From Vibrio porteresiae DSM 19223 (GTDB taxonomy: Bacteria; Pseudomonadota; Gammaproteobacteria; Enterobacterales; Vibrionaceae), in assembly GCF_024347055.1 (NCBI RefSeq), contig NZ_AP024895.1, positions 1,488,001-1,552,000 of the forward strand: a DNA stretch of 64,000 nucleotides, in the 5' to 3' direction. Every line of letters starts with the position of its first letter. The first letter of the stretch is position 1. A program made the translations under genes and the position numbers. Positions 17,353-27,103 of the stretch are shown piece after piece. The notes under the pieces are model-generated. The model was not told where the DNA came from. It made no database searches and saw only the letters and a list, made by a program, of their open reading frames with translations.

Positions 17353-19789
17353 GGCACTACTTGGTCATTACCGTCGTTATCCACTGCAAATCGTTTTGGT
17401 CTGGCTGGGATTAACGCTTGGTGTATCACTGCTTTCCGGGGTGACGGCAATTAACCAATATGCACGCCAGTCTTATCAGACTGGGGAGAAGCTCTTCGCC
17501 AGTCCTCTGCCTTATCGTATTCGTCCGCAACACCTTGCATCGCGTATTCCTCAAGGTTTTTATGTCCATTTACGCCGTTTAGGTTTTGAACAGTGTGTTC
17601 CGCTTGATAGTTACACCGTTATGACGCAAAAAGGGGTCGAACTCAATTTGATGGGGATTGATCCTGCAGCGATGGTTCCGCTTGATAAAGGGTTGAACCT
17701 TGATAGTTTGCCTACCTTACAGCTGATGTATCCACCTCATCCGATTATGGTGAGTGCGGATTTGGCTCAGCTACAGCATTGGCATGATGGCGATTCAATT
17801 ACCCTTGAAGATGGCAGTCAACTTGGCCCCATCTTGATTGATAAACATAACTTGCTCAAAGGTATTCGCATCGTTGCGGATATGACAGTCGTACATCAAT
17901 ATCGTAACAGCAGTGGTTTTTCCATGATTGCCTGTGGCGATATGTCATCTGCGACACTTGACCGATTACAACATCAGTTGCCACAAGGTATGGTGTTGGT
18001 CCGCACCGCAAAAACTGAGCTTTCATCATTAACTCGTGCATTCCATCTCAATCTTACTGCAATGGGGATGCTGTCGTTTTTAGTTGGTCTATTTATCTTT
18101 TACCAAGCCATGTCGTTATCATTAACTCAGCGCCAGCCTTTGGTGGGCATGTTAAGGCAGGCTGGTGTATCGGGTGGACAATTAGCTAAAGCATTAATCA
18201 TAGAACTGGTGCTGCTGGTCGGCGTTAGCTGGTTGTGTGGTAACTTATTTGGTTTGATGTTAGCCAATAAACTGATTCCATCGGTGTCTGCCAGTTTGCA
18301 TGATCTGTATGATGCCAACGTAGGTCTCTCAATTACGTGGCAGTGGTCGTGGAGTTTATACAGTCTACTGATGGTATTTATCGGCGCGTTCGCTTCCTGT
18401 GCCTGGCCGCTAGTGCGTTTGTTAAAATCGCAGCCGATTCGCCTTACTACTCGTCTCTCCTTAGTGCGCTTTGCAGGGGCTGAATTTGCTATTCAAGCGG
18501 TGATTGCCGTGGCACTGGCCATTACCGCATTTGCTATCTACCAATCACCTAAAACCCAATCTGTCGGGTTTATTTTGATTGGTTTGGTGCTGCTCAGTGT
18601 CGCTTTGATCACTCCTTTTATTGTATGGAAGGTGTTTGATTTCTTCTCTTACCGTCTGTGTTGGGTAAAAGTGCGTTGGTTTTTTGCCGATGCGGCGGCC
18701 AGTATGAGTTATCGCGGCGTGGCTACCATGGCATTTATGATTGCGATGGCGGCGAATATCGGTGTAGAAACCATGGTGGGAAGTTTTCGTAGCACGACAG
18801 ACCAATGGTTAAATGATCGTTTGGCGGCGGATCTTTATCTCTATCCAACGAATGCCAACGCGTCGCGCATCAGTAATTGGTTGGAACAGCAGCCTGATGT
18901 CGCCGATGTGTGGTGGCGTTGGCAAAAAGATGTGATGTCGCCCAAAGGCACGATTCAGGTGGTGAGTACGGGTAACTCGCAAGGCGAGCAGGACTCGATG
19001 ACAGTGAAACTGGCGATTCCTCACTACTGGTATTTCACTCATTCAACCAAGGCGGTGATGATCAGTGAATCGATGGCAGTGAAACAACACATTCGGCCGG
19101 GCGAATTTATCGATTTACCAACGCCATTAGGGAAAAATTGGTTGGTGACTGGCGTCTATTATGACTATGGCAACCCCTATGGTCAGGTGATGATGTCACA
19201 GTACAACTGGTTGTCGGTATTTGCGGGAGCAGGCAATATTTCTCTGGCGGTGGTACTGCGACCTGATCATCAAGATGCTGATGCATTGAAAAAACGTCTT
19301 AATGAACAGTTTCGTTTTGGAATCGATCGCATGCACAGTAATACCGCGATTCATCAACAGGCGATGCGAGTCTTTGACCGTACGTTTACCATTACCGATA
19401 CCTTGGGCAATATCACCTTACTGATTGCTGTGTGTGGAATTTTCTTTGCGACGTTAGCGGGGGAGATTTCTCGTCAACGTCATGTGTCACTGCTGCGTTG
19501 TTTGGGGGTTTCTGGTAAAGAGCTCGTGTGGGTAGGCGCATTGCAACTGTTTGTCTTTTGGGCTATTGCTCTGTTAATTGCCTTGCCTCTGGGTATCTTA
19601 CTTGCGCATTTGATGGTGGATGTACTGTTACGTGATTCATTTGGTTGGACCATGCAAGTTCAGCTCGTTCCAAGTAAATATTTGCAAACAGCGTTGTTTT
19701 CTATGTTGGCTCTGCTGGTGGCAGGAGCATTGCCCGTCTTACGTTTAGTGCGTAAGTCACCATTAAAATCGTTGAGGGATGCCCTGTAA
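17333..19789 (+). CDS. FtsX-like (MacB/LolC-type) ABC permease
   Basis: This 818-aa membrane protein has two FtsX-like modules. TM1 (about 18-38) is followed by a long periplasmic domain, then three helices (about 240-350), a central group of helices (about 385-440), a second TM1-like helix near 475 and periplasmic domain, and three final helices (about 695-800). The last loop, RQRHVSLLRCLGVSGKELVWV, is the coupling region of MacB/LolC permeases. The start at 17333 has an AGGGGGA ribosome site inside the ATPase gene. Tandem FtsX modules in one chain mean the transporter needs only this permease. The stop shares a base with the next start (TAATG). Confidence 0.9.
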   Translation: MLWPVVKALLGHYRRYPLQIVLVWLGLTLGVSLLSGVTAINQYARQSYQTGEKLFASPLPYRIRPQHLASRIPQGFYVHLRRLGFEQCVPLDSYTVMTQKGVELNLMGIDPAAMVPLDKGLNLDSLPTLQLMYPPHPIMVSADLAQLQHWHDGDSITLEDGSQLGPILIDKHNLLKGIRIVADMTVVHQYRNSSGFSMIACGDMSSATLDRLQHQLPQGMVLVRTAKTELSSLTRAFHLNLTAMGMLSFLVGLFIFYQAMSLSLTQRQPLVGMLRQAGVSGGQLAKALIIELVLLVGVSWLCGNLFGLMLANKLIPSVSASLHDLYDANVGLSITWQWSWSLYSLLMVFIGAFASCAWPLVRLLKSQPIRLTTRLSLVRFAGAEFAIQAVIAVALAITAFAIYQSPKTQSVGFILIGLVLLSVALITPFIVWKVFDFFSYRLCWVKVRWFFADAAASMSYRGVATMAFMIAMAANIGVETMVGSFRSTTDQWLNDRLAADLYLYPTNANASRISNWLEQQPDVADVWWRWQKDVMSPKGTIQVVSTGNSQGEQDSMTVKLAIPHYWYFTHSTKAVMISESMAVKQHIRPGEFIDLPTPLGKNWLVTGVYYDYGNPYGQVMMSQYNWLSVFAGAGNISLAVVLRPDHQDADALKKRLNEQFRFGIDRMHSNTAIHQQAMRVFDRTFTITDTLGNITLLIAVCGIFFATLAGEISRQRHVSLLRCLGVSGKELVWVGALQLFVFWAIALLIALPLGILLAHLMVDVLLRDSFGWTMQVQLVPSKYLQTALFSMLALLVAGALPVLRLVRKSPLKSLRDAL

Positions 19790-20910
19790 TGAGATTATTC
19801 CGTCATGGTTGGTGTCTGCTGCTGATTGGACTGCTGACGTTATTGTTGGTGCTGGGGTTAGGGTACGCGTATTGGGCTGGCTTTATTCTTCATCACGTTA
19901 ATAAAGAGAACAGCCTCGATCCTTTTTTTGCCGATCGTCAAAGTTATCATCCTGTCACTAACACTCAATCGGTGGTGCTTCCCGACGATTTTGCTTTTCA
20001 TCCGGCTTTTCAAAATGAGTGGTGGACGCTGCTTGCCAATGTCTCTGACACTAAAGGTCATCGCTATGGTGTTCAATGGACTTACATGCGACTTGCCCAT
20101 GATGATGCTGAATCGGTAAGTTGGGATCACCCACAACTCTATTTGGCACAGGTCGTGGTTTCAGATAAGCATCATGTATGGAAAAGTCAGCGCTTATCTC
20201 GCGGTGGTATTGGTCAAGCCGGACTCTCTTTTGCCCCTTTTCATCTCTGGCTAGATAACTGGGATTGGCGTGGGGTAAGTGATATGCCATTACCGGGTCT
20301 ACTCGCGGTAGATAGTGATGAGCTGGGATTGAAGTTGGAAATGCACTCGGCACTGCCTTTTGTATTGCCAGGGGAGCGGGGCTATCGCCGCTTAAATCGA
20401 GAAGGTCCAGTTGCGGTTTATGCTATTGATGCTCCGAGAGTCCAAATTGAAGGTTCTCTACGTCTGAATGGTGTTACTGAGCCTATTTCTGTATCCGGTG
20501 TTGCTTGGTTAAGCAAACGCTGGGGCAATGATTTTGTTATGCAAAAACGGCGCAATTGGGATTGGCTTGTGTTTCATCTTGAGGGGGGGACAGAACTCTC
20601 CATTACCCGTTTTAGACAAGTGGGTGATCTGCCATTTTCAACAGGATTAATTACCCTACCGAGTGGTGAAGTATTGAATCTGGGTCCTGACGAAGTTCAA
20701 GTCACGCCACAACTTACCGCGACCACGGACAATGGTCATGAATTTCCGTCTCAATGGCATATTCAGGTTCCAGCGTACGATATCGATTTAACTGCCACGG
20801 CGATGAACAAAGACTTATGGTTGCCGTTTATTGTGCCGTACTGGCAAGGTCCAGTGAATGTCAGTGGATCACACAATGCACAAGGGTTTATGCAACTCAC
20901 TGGCTATTGA
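19789..20910 (+). CDS. Lipocalin-like / CrtC-AttH family protein
   Basis: This 373-aa protein has an N-terminal hydrophobic anchor or signal (about 8-30), then a double lipocalin-like beta fold typical of AttH/CrtC proteins. Markers include FHPAFQNEWWTLLANV (about 66-80), the paired RNWDWLVFHLEGG (about 257-269) and a C-terminal MQLTGY. CrtC homologues hydrate carotenoids, but no carotenoid genes are present. Genes of this class sit with MacB-like ABC genes in many bacteria, so it is more likely the periplasmic partner of the ABC-FtsX transporter. It overlaps the permease gene by one base. A lipid-like ligand is inference. Confidence 0.85.
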   Translation: MRLFRHGWCLLLIGLLTLLLVLGLGYAYWAGFILHHVNKENSLDPFFADRQSYHPVTNTQSVVLPDDFAFHPAFQNEWWTLLANVSDTKGHRYGVQWTYMRLAHDDAESVSWDHPQLYLAQVVVSDKHHVWKSQRLSRGGIGQAGLSFAPFHLWLDNWDWRGVSDMPLPGLLAVDSDELGLKLEMHSALPFVLPGERGYRRLNREGPVAVYAIDAPRVQIEGSLRLNGVTEPISVSGVAWLSKRWGNDFVMQKRRNWDWLVFHLEGGTELSITRFRQVGDLPFSTGLITLPSGEVLNLGPDEVQVTPQLTATTDNGHEFPSQWHIQVPAYDIDLTATAMNKDLWLPFIVPYWQGPVNVSGSHNAQGFMQLTGY

Positions 20911-20990
20911 TTGATAGGGTTGTTGATAGCTTTGCTGCAATCGGTTTTGAATCGCACAGCACCATCATTTTTCAGTATTTACGTTCTTAA

Positions 20991-21014
20991 TGTATTAATA
21001 CATCGGAATTTCCG
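20991..21014. promoter_or_regulatory. Two adjacent palindromes upstream of nhaA
   Basis: TGTATTAATACA (20991-21002) is a perfect 12-base palindrome and CGGAATTTCCG (21004-21014) an 11-base one. They lie about 100 bases before nhaA. They could be operators or part of the promoter region; no regulator is assigned. Confidence 0.4.
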
Positions 21015-21113
21015 AGGTGTTAACTCATTACAAGCGATTATTCATTCATCATTTGAACAGCTAAACTTTGGTTATCACATTGTTACGTGTTTTAACACAA
21101 TAAGGATAACTAT

Positions 21114-22283
21114 ATGGGTGAACGGATACGTAAGTTTTTTCAAATGGAATCCGCCAGCGGCATTATGTTAGTGATTGCCGCAATTTTGGCCATGGCAGTG
21201 GCGAACTCTTCTCTCTATCCAATCTATGATGGATTTTTACAGCAGTACATTGCTGGACTCTCTGTAGCCCACTGGATCAACGACGGCTTAATGGCCATTT
21301 TCTTCTTACTTATTGGCCTTGAAGTCAAACGTGAACTGATGATAGGAGCTTTGCAATCTAAGGAAACCGCCATTTTCCCAGCGATTGCGGCGGTGGGAGG
21401 GATGCTTGCTCCTGCACTGATTTACACGCTATTTAATTATCAAGATCAGCATGCGATTGAAGGATGGGCTATTCCTGCGGCAACCGATATCGCTTTTGCG
21501 TTGGGCATCATGGCGCTACTTGGTAGCCGTGTGCCAGTGAGCTTAAAAGTATTTTTGCTTGCGCTGGCGATTATCGATGATTTGGGTGTTGTGATTATTA
21601 TTGCGCTTTTCTACAGCAGCGATTTGTCGACACTTGCTTTGTCGGTCGGATTGGCCATGACCGTCATGCTGTTCGTGTTGAACCATTTCAAAGTGACTCG
21701 CTTACTTCCTTATCTGATTGTTGGTGGCATTTTGTGGATTGCGGTGCTGAAATCGGGCGTGCATGCGACGCTAGCAGGGGTAGTGATTGGTTTTGCCATC
21801 CCGCTTAAAGGCAAAGAGGGTAAACCGTCTCCATTGAAAACGTTAGAACATGGCTTACACCCTTACGTGTCGTTTGCCATCTTACCGCTGTTTGCCTTTG
21901 CCAACGCAGGGATCTCGCTAGAGGGCGTTTCGCTTTCCGGTTTGGCCAGCGCATTACCGTTAGGTGTTGCCTTAGGTCTCTTGATCGGTAAACCACTAGG
22001 TATCTTTACCTTCAGTTGGTTAGCGATTAAATCTGGTGTGGCCAAAATGCCAGCAGGGGTTGGAATTCAGCATATTTTTGCTGTGTCGGTGTTGTGTGGT
22101 ATTGGATTTACTATGTCTATCTTCATCTCGTCTTTAGCATTTGGTACGGAACATTCCACTTACGATACTTATGCACGTCTAGGGATTTTGATGGGCTCAA
22201 CCACTGCGGCGATTCTGGGGTACTGTTTACTCAATTCGTCTTTACCGAAGCAAGTGCTTAAAGCGGAATCAATTTCCGAATAG
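21114..22283 (+). CDS. nhaA: Na+/H+ antiporter NhaA
   Basis: This 389-aa inner-membrane protein exchanges internal sodium for external protons and supports salt and alkaline-pH tolerance. Length equals the E. coli type (388 aa). The key aspartate pair is in LAIIDDLGVVIII (about 158-170), equivalent to D163/D164. The discontinuous helix region AATDIAFALGIMALLG (about 125-140) is also present, as is the lysine of TM10 in LLIGKPLGIF. An AAGGAT ribosome site precedes the ATG. It is monocistronic with its own terminator. Confidence 0.97.
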   Translation: MGERIRKFFQMESASGIMLVIAAILAMAVANSSLYPIYDGFLQQYIAGLSVAHWINDGLMAIFFLLIGLEVKRELMIGALQSKETAIFPAIAAVGGMLAPALIYTLFNYQDQHAIEGWAIPAATDIAFALGIMALLGSRVPVSLKVFLLALAIIDDLGVVIIIALFYSSDLSTLALSVGLAMTVMLFVLNHFKVTRLLPYLIVGGILWIAVLKSGVHATLAGVVIGFAIPLKGKEGKPSPLKTLEHGLHPYVSFAILPLFAFANAGISLEGVSLSGLASALPLGVALGLLIGKPLGIFTFSWLAIKSGVAKMPAGVGIQHIFAVSVLCGIGFTMSIFISSLAFGTEHSTYDTYARLGILMGSTTAAILGYCLLNSSLPKQVLKAESISE

Positions 22284-22309
22284 TAATCACTAAAATTTGT
22301 GTGACTTTT

Positions 22310-22341
22310 AAAGGAATTGGCTAACACCAATTCCTTTTTTA
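22310..22341 (+). terminator. Rho-independent terminator after nhaA
   Basis: An 11-bp perfect stem (AAAGGAATTGG at 22310-22320 with 22327-22337), loop CTAACA, then a T-run. It starts 26 bases past the nhaA stop. Confidence 0.92.
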
Positions 22342-22926
22342 TTGAGCTAACTCTGTAGAAAAACACCATATATAGTGGTTTATACTAAATAATCTACAAA
22401 ATAGGCAACTTGTTGCAATATTTTGTTAGCGATAAGTAAATATGAACTCCATCTCAAAAAAACGAGGCAATTGTTTGTGGTTATCACATAAAAGTGATTG
22501 CAAGGGGGGATCTTTTTATGTTAATTTCCGCACCAATCTCAGACGGTGTTTCTGGGGGATACGCGAAGTGACCATCAGGCTGATTGGAACATTTCGTAGG
22601 GTAGGTACTGGTAAAGCCTTTTGCCAGTAGACGGGATACTCTTGCTGCGTAAAACAGCATGTGAATGGGAAACCCAACATTGAACTCACTTAACTTACAC
22701 GCATTAATCAGCTTTGTACTTCCTCTGTGCCCAGTCTGTCAGGATCGGAGCATAACAGAACCTTGAAATTCTGATTTTTATATAGTTAGTGGCCTATGTC
22801 GCCATTTCCCTGCTGTTGTCCCGCTGTACATATAGTACAAGCGGATTGTTTGCTATTTGTCGTCTCCTCATCTCGCTTATTCGAAATGAGGCAGTGAACT
22901 GAAATTTTTACATTCAAGGTGATGAA
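22342..22926 (+). promoter_or_regulatory. Long structured leader of the norspermidine gene cluster
   Basis: The 585 bases between the nhaA terminator and the aminotransferase/decarboxylase gene hold several hairpins. These are TACTGGTAAA/TTTGCCAGTA (22606-22629), TGCTG/CAGCA (22643-22659), TGGG/CCCA (22666-22676), CAGAA/TTCTG followed by ATTTTTATA (22756-22779, terminator-like) and CCGCTGTAC/GTACAAGCGG (22821-22844). A 17-codon ORF with a strong ribosome site opens the series. I recognise no described riboswitch class. It could be an attenuator, a riboswitch-like leader or a separate small RNA. Confidence 0.5.
22518..22571 (+). CDS. Possible 17-aa leader peptide
   Basis: ATG at 22518 is preceded by AGGGGGGA at a spacing of about 8 bases, one of the best ribosome sites in the window. 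It encodes MLISAPISDGVSGGYAK and stops at TGA 22569-22571. The hairpin series starts directly after it. There are no runs of one amino acid or rare-codon clusters that would point to classical attenuation. It may be a regulatory uORF; expression is unproven. Confidence 0.35.
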   Translation: MLISAPISDGVSGGYAK

Positions 22927-25815
22927 ATGAGTACAGCCTTTGAAGTCGATAACTCAATCTCGACCAAGTTTTCCACACAAGTACCAGTACTGACAGGTAC
23001 TTATGATCTTACTCCGGATGAAGTGCTTCTTGATCAAGCAGCAATGGAGTCAGAAGTCCGTTCATACCCACGCCGTCTTCCTATTGCAATTAAACAAGCT
23101 TATGGCTGTTTAGTTGAGGATACACGTGGTCAGCTATTCCTAGACTGTCTAGCTGGTGCGGGTACGTTGGCTTTGGGTTACAACCACCCAGAGATCAACC
23201 AAGCGCTTAAAGACCAACTTGATGCGGGTTTGCCATACCAAACTCTAGATATCGCAACAAAAGCGAAAACTAACTACATCAAAGCTGTTCGTGGTTTCCT
23301 TCCAGCAGCGCTCGGTGATAACTGTGTAATTCAGTTCTGTGGACCTTCAGGTGCAGACTGTGTTGAAGCTGCTATCAAACTGGCTAAACAAACTACCGGT
23401 CGTAACACCATGTTTGCGTTCCGCGGTGCATACCACGGTATGACCAACGGCACTATGGGTATGATGGGTAACTTGGGTACTAAAGCTCGTCGTACAGGCT
23501 TGATGTCTGATGTACACTTCATGCCTTTCCCATATGACCTACGTTGTCCGTTTGGTCTAGGTGGCGACGAAGGTGCGAAAGCAGGTATTCGTTACATTGA
23601 ACGTATTCTAAACGACGACGAAGCGGGTATGCCTAAGCCAGCGGCGATCATCGTTGAACCTGTTCAAGGTGAAGGCGGTGTGATTCCAGCTCCAGCATTC
23701 TGGTTACGTGAACTTCGTCGTATCTGTGACGAACACGGCATCATGCTGATTTTTGATGAAATCCAATGTGGTGTAGGTAAAACAGGCTACAACTTCGCCT
23801 TCGAAGAGTCTGGTATTATTCCTGATGTATTGTGTCTATCTAAAGCTATCGGTGGCGGTATGCCAATGTCTCTTCTTGTTATCAACAAGAAGTGCGATAC
23901 ATGGCGTCCTGGCGAACACACTGGTACATTCCGTGGTAACCAACTTGCTATGGTTGCAGGTGCAAAAGCACTTGAGATCATCACTCGCGATCACCTGACT
24001 CAACAAGCTCGTGAAAAAGGTCAATACCTACGTGCAGGTCTACACAAAATCGCTAGCCGCGTGAACTGCGTTGCAGACATCCGTGGTAAAGGTTTGATGC
24101 TGGGTATCGAAATTAAAGATCCTAGCGGTGAACTGAACAAATTTGGCGAACCAAAAGCAGCATCTGAATTGACTCTAAAAATTCAACGTGCAGCATTGGA
24201 ACGCGGTTTGATGGTTGAAAAAGGCGGTCGTCAAGGTTCGGTTGTCCGTTTCCTACCACCTCTAATCATCTCTTACGAACAGCTTGACTTCGCGTTACGC
24301 GTGCTTGAAGAAGCAATGCTAGCCGCTGGTGCAAGTCGTCGTGACGAAGAAGAAGCACACAATGATGAGTGGAAAAAACACTTCATTCACACTGGTGCTC
24401 TAGGTAGCAAAGATTTCGCTCGTGCAATGCACCAAACTACAGAAGCAATGCGCGCTGTATTTGAACAAGTGAATGCACCTTATTCAGGCATTGAACCTGA
24501 ACAGCTTGAGCAAGCAATTAATGCTGTCGACCTAGACAACAAAAATGCACCTCTTCAACAAGTAATTGAAGAGACAGCAGATCTTGTTGCTAAAAACTCT
24601 ATCATCGTGCAACACCCACATTGTATTGCACACCTACATACGCCACCACTAATGCCATCTGTGGTTGCTGAAGCAATTATTGGTTCTCTAAACCAATCTA
24701 TGGACTCTTGGGACCAAGCTTCTGCAGCAACTTACGTTGAGCAAAAAGTGATTAACTGGCTATGTGGCAAATATGAGCTAGGCACTGCAGCTGACGGTAT
24801 CTTCACTAGTGGCGGTACTCAAAGCAACCAAATGGGTCTAATGCTAGCTCGTGATTGGATCGCAGACAAAACTTCTGGTCACTCAATTCAAAAATTGGGT
24901 CTACCTGAATACGCGCACAAATTGCGTATCATCTGTTCGAAAAAATCACACTTCACCGTGCAGAAATCTGCAGCGTGGATGGGTCTTGGTGAGAAATCAA
25001 TTATTGCTGTTGACGCACACGAAAATGGCACAATGGATGTTACTCAACTAGATTCAGTTATCGCTGCAGCGAAAGCAGAAGGTCTGATTCCATTCGCTAT
25101 CGTTGGTACTGCAGGTACAACTGACCACGGCGCTATCGATGATTTGAACGCGATCGCAGACGTTGCTCAAGAATACGGTATCTGGATGCACGTAGACAGT
25201 GCATACGGTGGTGCGTTAATTCTGAGCAGCCACAAAGATCGTTTAGCAGGCATTGAACGTGCTCAATCTATCAGCGTTGACTTCCACAAATTGTTCTTCC
25301 AAACAATCAGTTGTGGTGCGTTGATCGTAAGTGACAAAGCAAATCTGAAATATTTGCTACATCACGCAGATTACCTAAACCGTGAGCATGATACTCTGCC
25401 TAACCTTGTGGACAAATCTATCGCAACAACAAAACGTTTTGATGCGCTAAAAGTGTTCATGACTATGCAAAGTGTCGGTCCTAAACAGTTAGGTGACATG
25501 TACGATCATTTGTTAGCTCAAACTCAACAAGTCGCTGATATGGTTCGTAACAACTCTGCTTTTGAGTTGTTGGCTGAGCCTTCTCTTTCTACGGTATTGT
25601 TCCGTGCCGTAAATGCTAAAGCTTCAAATCTAGACAAACTGAACCAAAAAGTGCGTATTGAAGCCTTGGTTAAGGGTATCGCTGTGTTAGGTGAAACTAT
25701 TGTGAATGGTCATTCTGCACTTAAATTCACAATTCTTAATCCATGCCTAAAGACTTCGGATTTCGAAGCTCTTCTGGCGAACATTGAAACGCTAGCGCAA
25801 GAGTTAGCGAACTAA
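22927..25815 (+). CDS. Fused L-2,4-diaminobutyrate aminotransferase / decarboxylase
   Basis: This 962-aa bifunctional enzyme makes 2,4-diaminobutyrate from aspartate semialdehyde and decarboxylates it to 1,3-diaminopropane, the first steps of norspermidine synthesis. Residues about 20-455 are a class III aminotransferase with LIFDEIQCGVGKTG and the PLP lysine K306 in CLSKAIGGGMPMS. Residues about 485-962 are a group II PLP decarboxylase with MHVDSAYGGALIL and lysine K788 in SVDFHKLFFQ. Such fusions are characteristic of Vibrio; elsewhere the two are separate dat and ddc genes. Carboxynorspermidine synthase and decarboxylase genes follow. Codon use is strongly biased towards preferred codons, suggesting high expression. 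Confidence 0.95.
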   Translation: MSTAFEVDNSISTKFSTQVPVLTGTYDLTPDEVLLDQAAMESEVRSYPRRLPIAIKQAYGCLVEDTRGQLFLDCLAGAGTLALGYNHPEINQALKDQLDAGLPYQTLDIATKAKTNYIKAVRGFLPAALGDNCVIQFCGPSGADCVEAAIKLAKQTTGRNTMFAFRGAYHGMTNGTMGMMGNLGTKARRTGLMSDVHFMPFPYDLRCPFGLGGDEGAKAGIRYIERILNDDEAGMPKPAAIIVEPVQGEGGVIPAPAFWLRELRRICDEHGIMLIFDEIQCGVGKTGYNFAFEESGIIPDVLCLSKAIGGGMPMSLLVINKKCDTWRPGEHTGTFRGNQLAMVAGAKALEIITRDHLTQQAREKGQYLRAGLHKIASRVNCVADIRGKGLMLGIEIKDPSGELNKFGEPKAASELTLKIQRAALERGLMVEKGGRQGSVVRFLPPLIISYEQLDFALRVLEEAMLAAGASRRDEEEAHNDEWKKHFIHTGALGSKDFARAMHQTTEAMRAVFEQVNAPYSGIEPEQLEQAINAVDLDNKNAPLQQVIEETADLVAKNSIIVQHPHCIAHLHTPPLMPSVVAEAIIGSLNQSMDSWDQASAATYVEQKVINWLCGKYELGTAADGIFTSGGTQSNQMGLMLARDWIADKTSGHSIQKLGLPEYAHKLRIICSKKSHFTVQKSAAWMGLGEKSIIAVDAHENGTMDVTQLDSVIAAAKAEGLIPFAIVGTAGTTDHGAIDDLNAIADVAQEYGIWMHVDSAYGGALILSSHKDRLAGIERAQSISVDFHKLFFQTISCGALIVSDKANLKYLLHHADYLNREHDTLPNLVDKSIATTKRFDALKVFMTMQSVGPKQLGDMYDHLLAQTQQVADMVRNNSAFELLAEPSLSTVLFRAVNAKASNLDKLNQKVRIEALVKGIAVLGETIVNGHSALKFTILNPCLKTSDFEALLANIETLAQELAN

Positions 25816-25831
25816 AGGTACTTAATAAAAA

Positions 25832-27079
25832 ATGTCGATTCTACAGATTGGTGCGGGCGGAGTTGGTTGGGTTGTTGCACATAAAGCGGCTCAAAACAAC
25901 GACGTGCTGGGTGATATTACCATTGCTTCTCGTCATCTCGGGAAGTGTGAGAAAATCATTGAATCAATCAGGTCGAAGAACAACCTGAAAGATTCGACTA
26001 AGAAGTTAGAAGCTAAAGTGATCGATGCTGATAACGTGGAAGCGTTGGTAGCATTGATCAATGACATCAAACCGGATTTGGTAATTAACGCTGGCCCACC
26101 ATGGGTCAACGTTACCATTATGGAAGCATGTTATCAGGCTAAGGTTTCTTACTTAGACACTTCTGTCGCTGTGGATTTATGTTCCGAAGGTCAACAAGTT
26201 CCTGAAGCTTACGATCCTCAATGGGCATTCCGTGAGAAGTATGAGGCAGCAGGAATTACCGGCATCCTTGGTGCCGGTTTCGACCCTGGTGTTGTAAGTG
26301 TGTTTGCTGCTTATGCCGCGAAGCACTTATTTGATGAGATCGAGTCAATCGATGTCATGGATATTAATGCTGGTGATCACGGCAAAAAATTTGCTACCAA
26401 CTTTGACCCTGAAACGAACCTTTTGGAGATTCAGGGCGACTCTTTCTACTGGGAAGATGATAAGTGGCAGCAGGTTCCTTGCCATACCCGCATGATGGAG
26501 TTTGATTTCCCGCGTTGTGGTAATTTTAAAGTTTACTCAATGGCACATGACGAAGTTCGTTCATTGAAGGAATTTATTCCGGCTAAACGTATCGAATTTT
26601 GGATGGGTTTTGGTGAACGTTATCTGAATTACTTTAACTGCATGCGTGATATTGGCTTGCTAAGTCCCGAACCGGTGACGTTGCAAGACGGAACTGAAGT
26701 ACATCCCCTACAAGTATTGAAAGCATTGTTACCTGAGCCTACCTCTTTGGCTCCGGGCTACAAAGGCTTAACTTGTATTGGTACTTGGGTTCAAGGGAAA
26801 AAGAATGGTGAAGATCGTAGCGTGTTCATTTACAACAATGCCGATCACCAAGAAGCTTATCGTGATGTAGAGCATCAAGCGATTGCGTACACCACAGGTG
26901 TTCCAGCGATTACTGCCGCTTTACAATATTTCCGCGGTGAGTGGGCTAACAAAGGGGTGTTCAATATGGAACAGCTCAACCCGGAGCCTTTCTTGGATAC
27001 CATGCCTTCCCTTGGTCTCAACTGGGAAGTGCTGGAGCTTGCCCCTTGCAAGCCACAAATCCATATCCTAGAAAAATAA
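25832..27079 (+). CDS. Carboxynorspermidine synthase (saccharopine dehydrogenase family)
   Basis: This 415-aa NADPH-dependent enzyme condenses 1,3-diaminopropane with aspartate semialdehyde to give carboxynorspermidine. The N-terminus MSILQIGAGGVGWVVAHKAAQ is a Rossmann nucleotide-binding motif of the saccharopine dehydrogenase (Lys1-like) family. Conserved parts include LVINAGPPWVNV (about 84-95) and GILGAGFDPGVVSVFAAYA (about 144-162). It starts 16 bases after the fused enzyme gene, and nspC follows, giving the standard Vibrio pathway order. Databases sometimes label it saccharopine dehydrogenase; the context argues for carboxynorspermidine. Confidence 0.93.
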   Translation: MSILQIGAGGVGWVVAHKAAQNNDVLGDITIASRHLGKCEKIIESIRSKNNLKDSTKKLEAKVIDADNVEALVALINDIKPDLVINAGPPWVNVTIMEACYQAKVSYLDTSVAVDLCSEGQQVPEAYDPQWAFREKYEAAGITGILGAGFDPGVVSVFAAYAAKHLFDEIESIDVMDINAGDHGKKFATNFDPETNLLEIQGDSFYWEDDKWQQVPCHTRMMEFDFPRCGNFKVYSMAHDEVRSLKEFIPAKRIEFWMGFGERYLNYFNCMRDIGLLSPEPVTLQDGTEVHPLQVLKALLPEPTSLAPGYKGLTCIGTWVQGKKNGEDRSVFIYNNADHQEAYRDVEHQAIAYTTGVPAITAALQYFRGEWANKGVFNMEQLNPEPFLDTMPSLGLNWEVLELAPCKPQIHILEK

Positions 27080-27103
27080 TGAATCACCTTCGGTGACAAA
27101 AAC

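Noticed and set aside
22442..22630. 62-aa open frame in the norspermidine leader
   Set aside because: No good ribosome site and biased to Arg/Trp/Cys; it runs through the hairpin region in another frame than the better 17-codon ORF.
22606..22780. Known riboswitch (cobalamin, lysine, TPP, glycine, c-di-GMP) in the norspermidine leader
   Set aside because: I compared the region with remembered consensus cores of these classes and found none of the conserved elements, for example no cobalamin B12-box.
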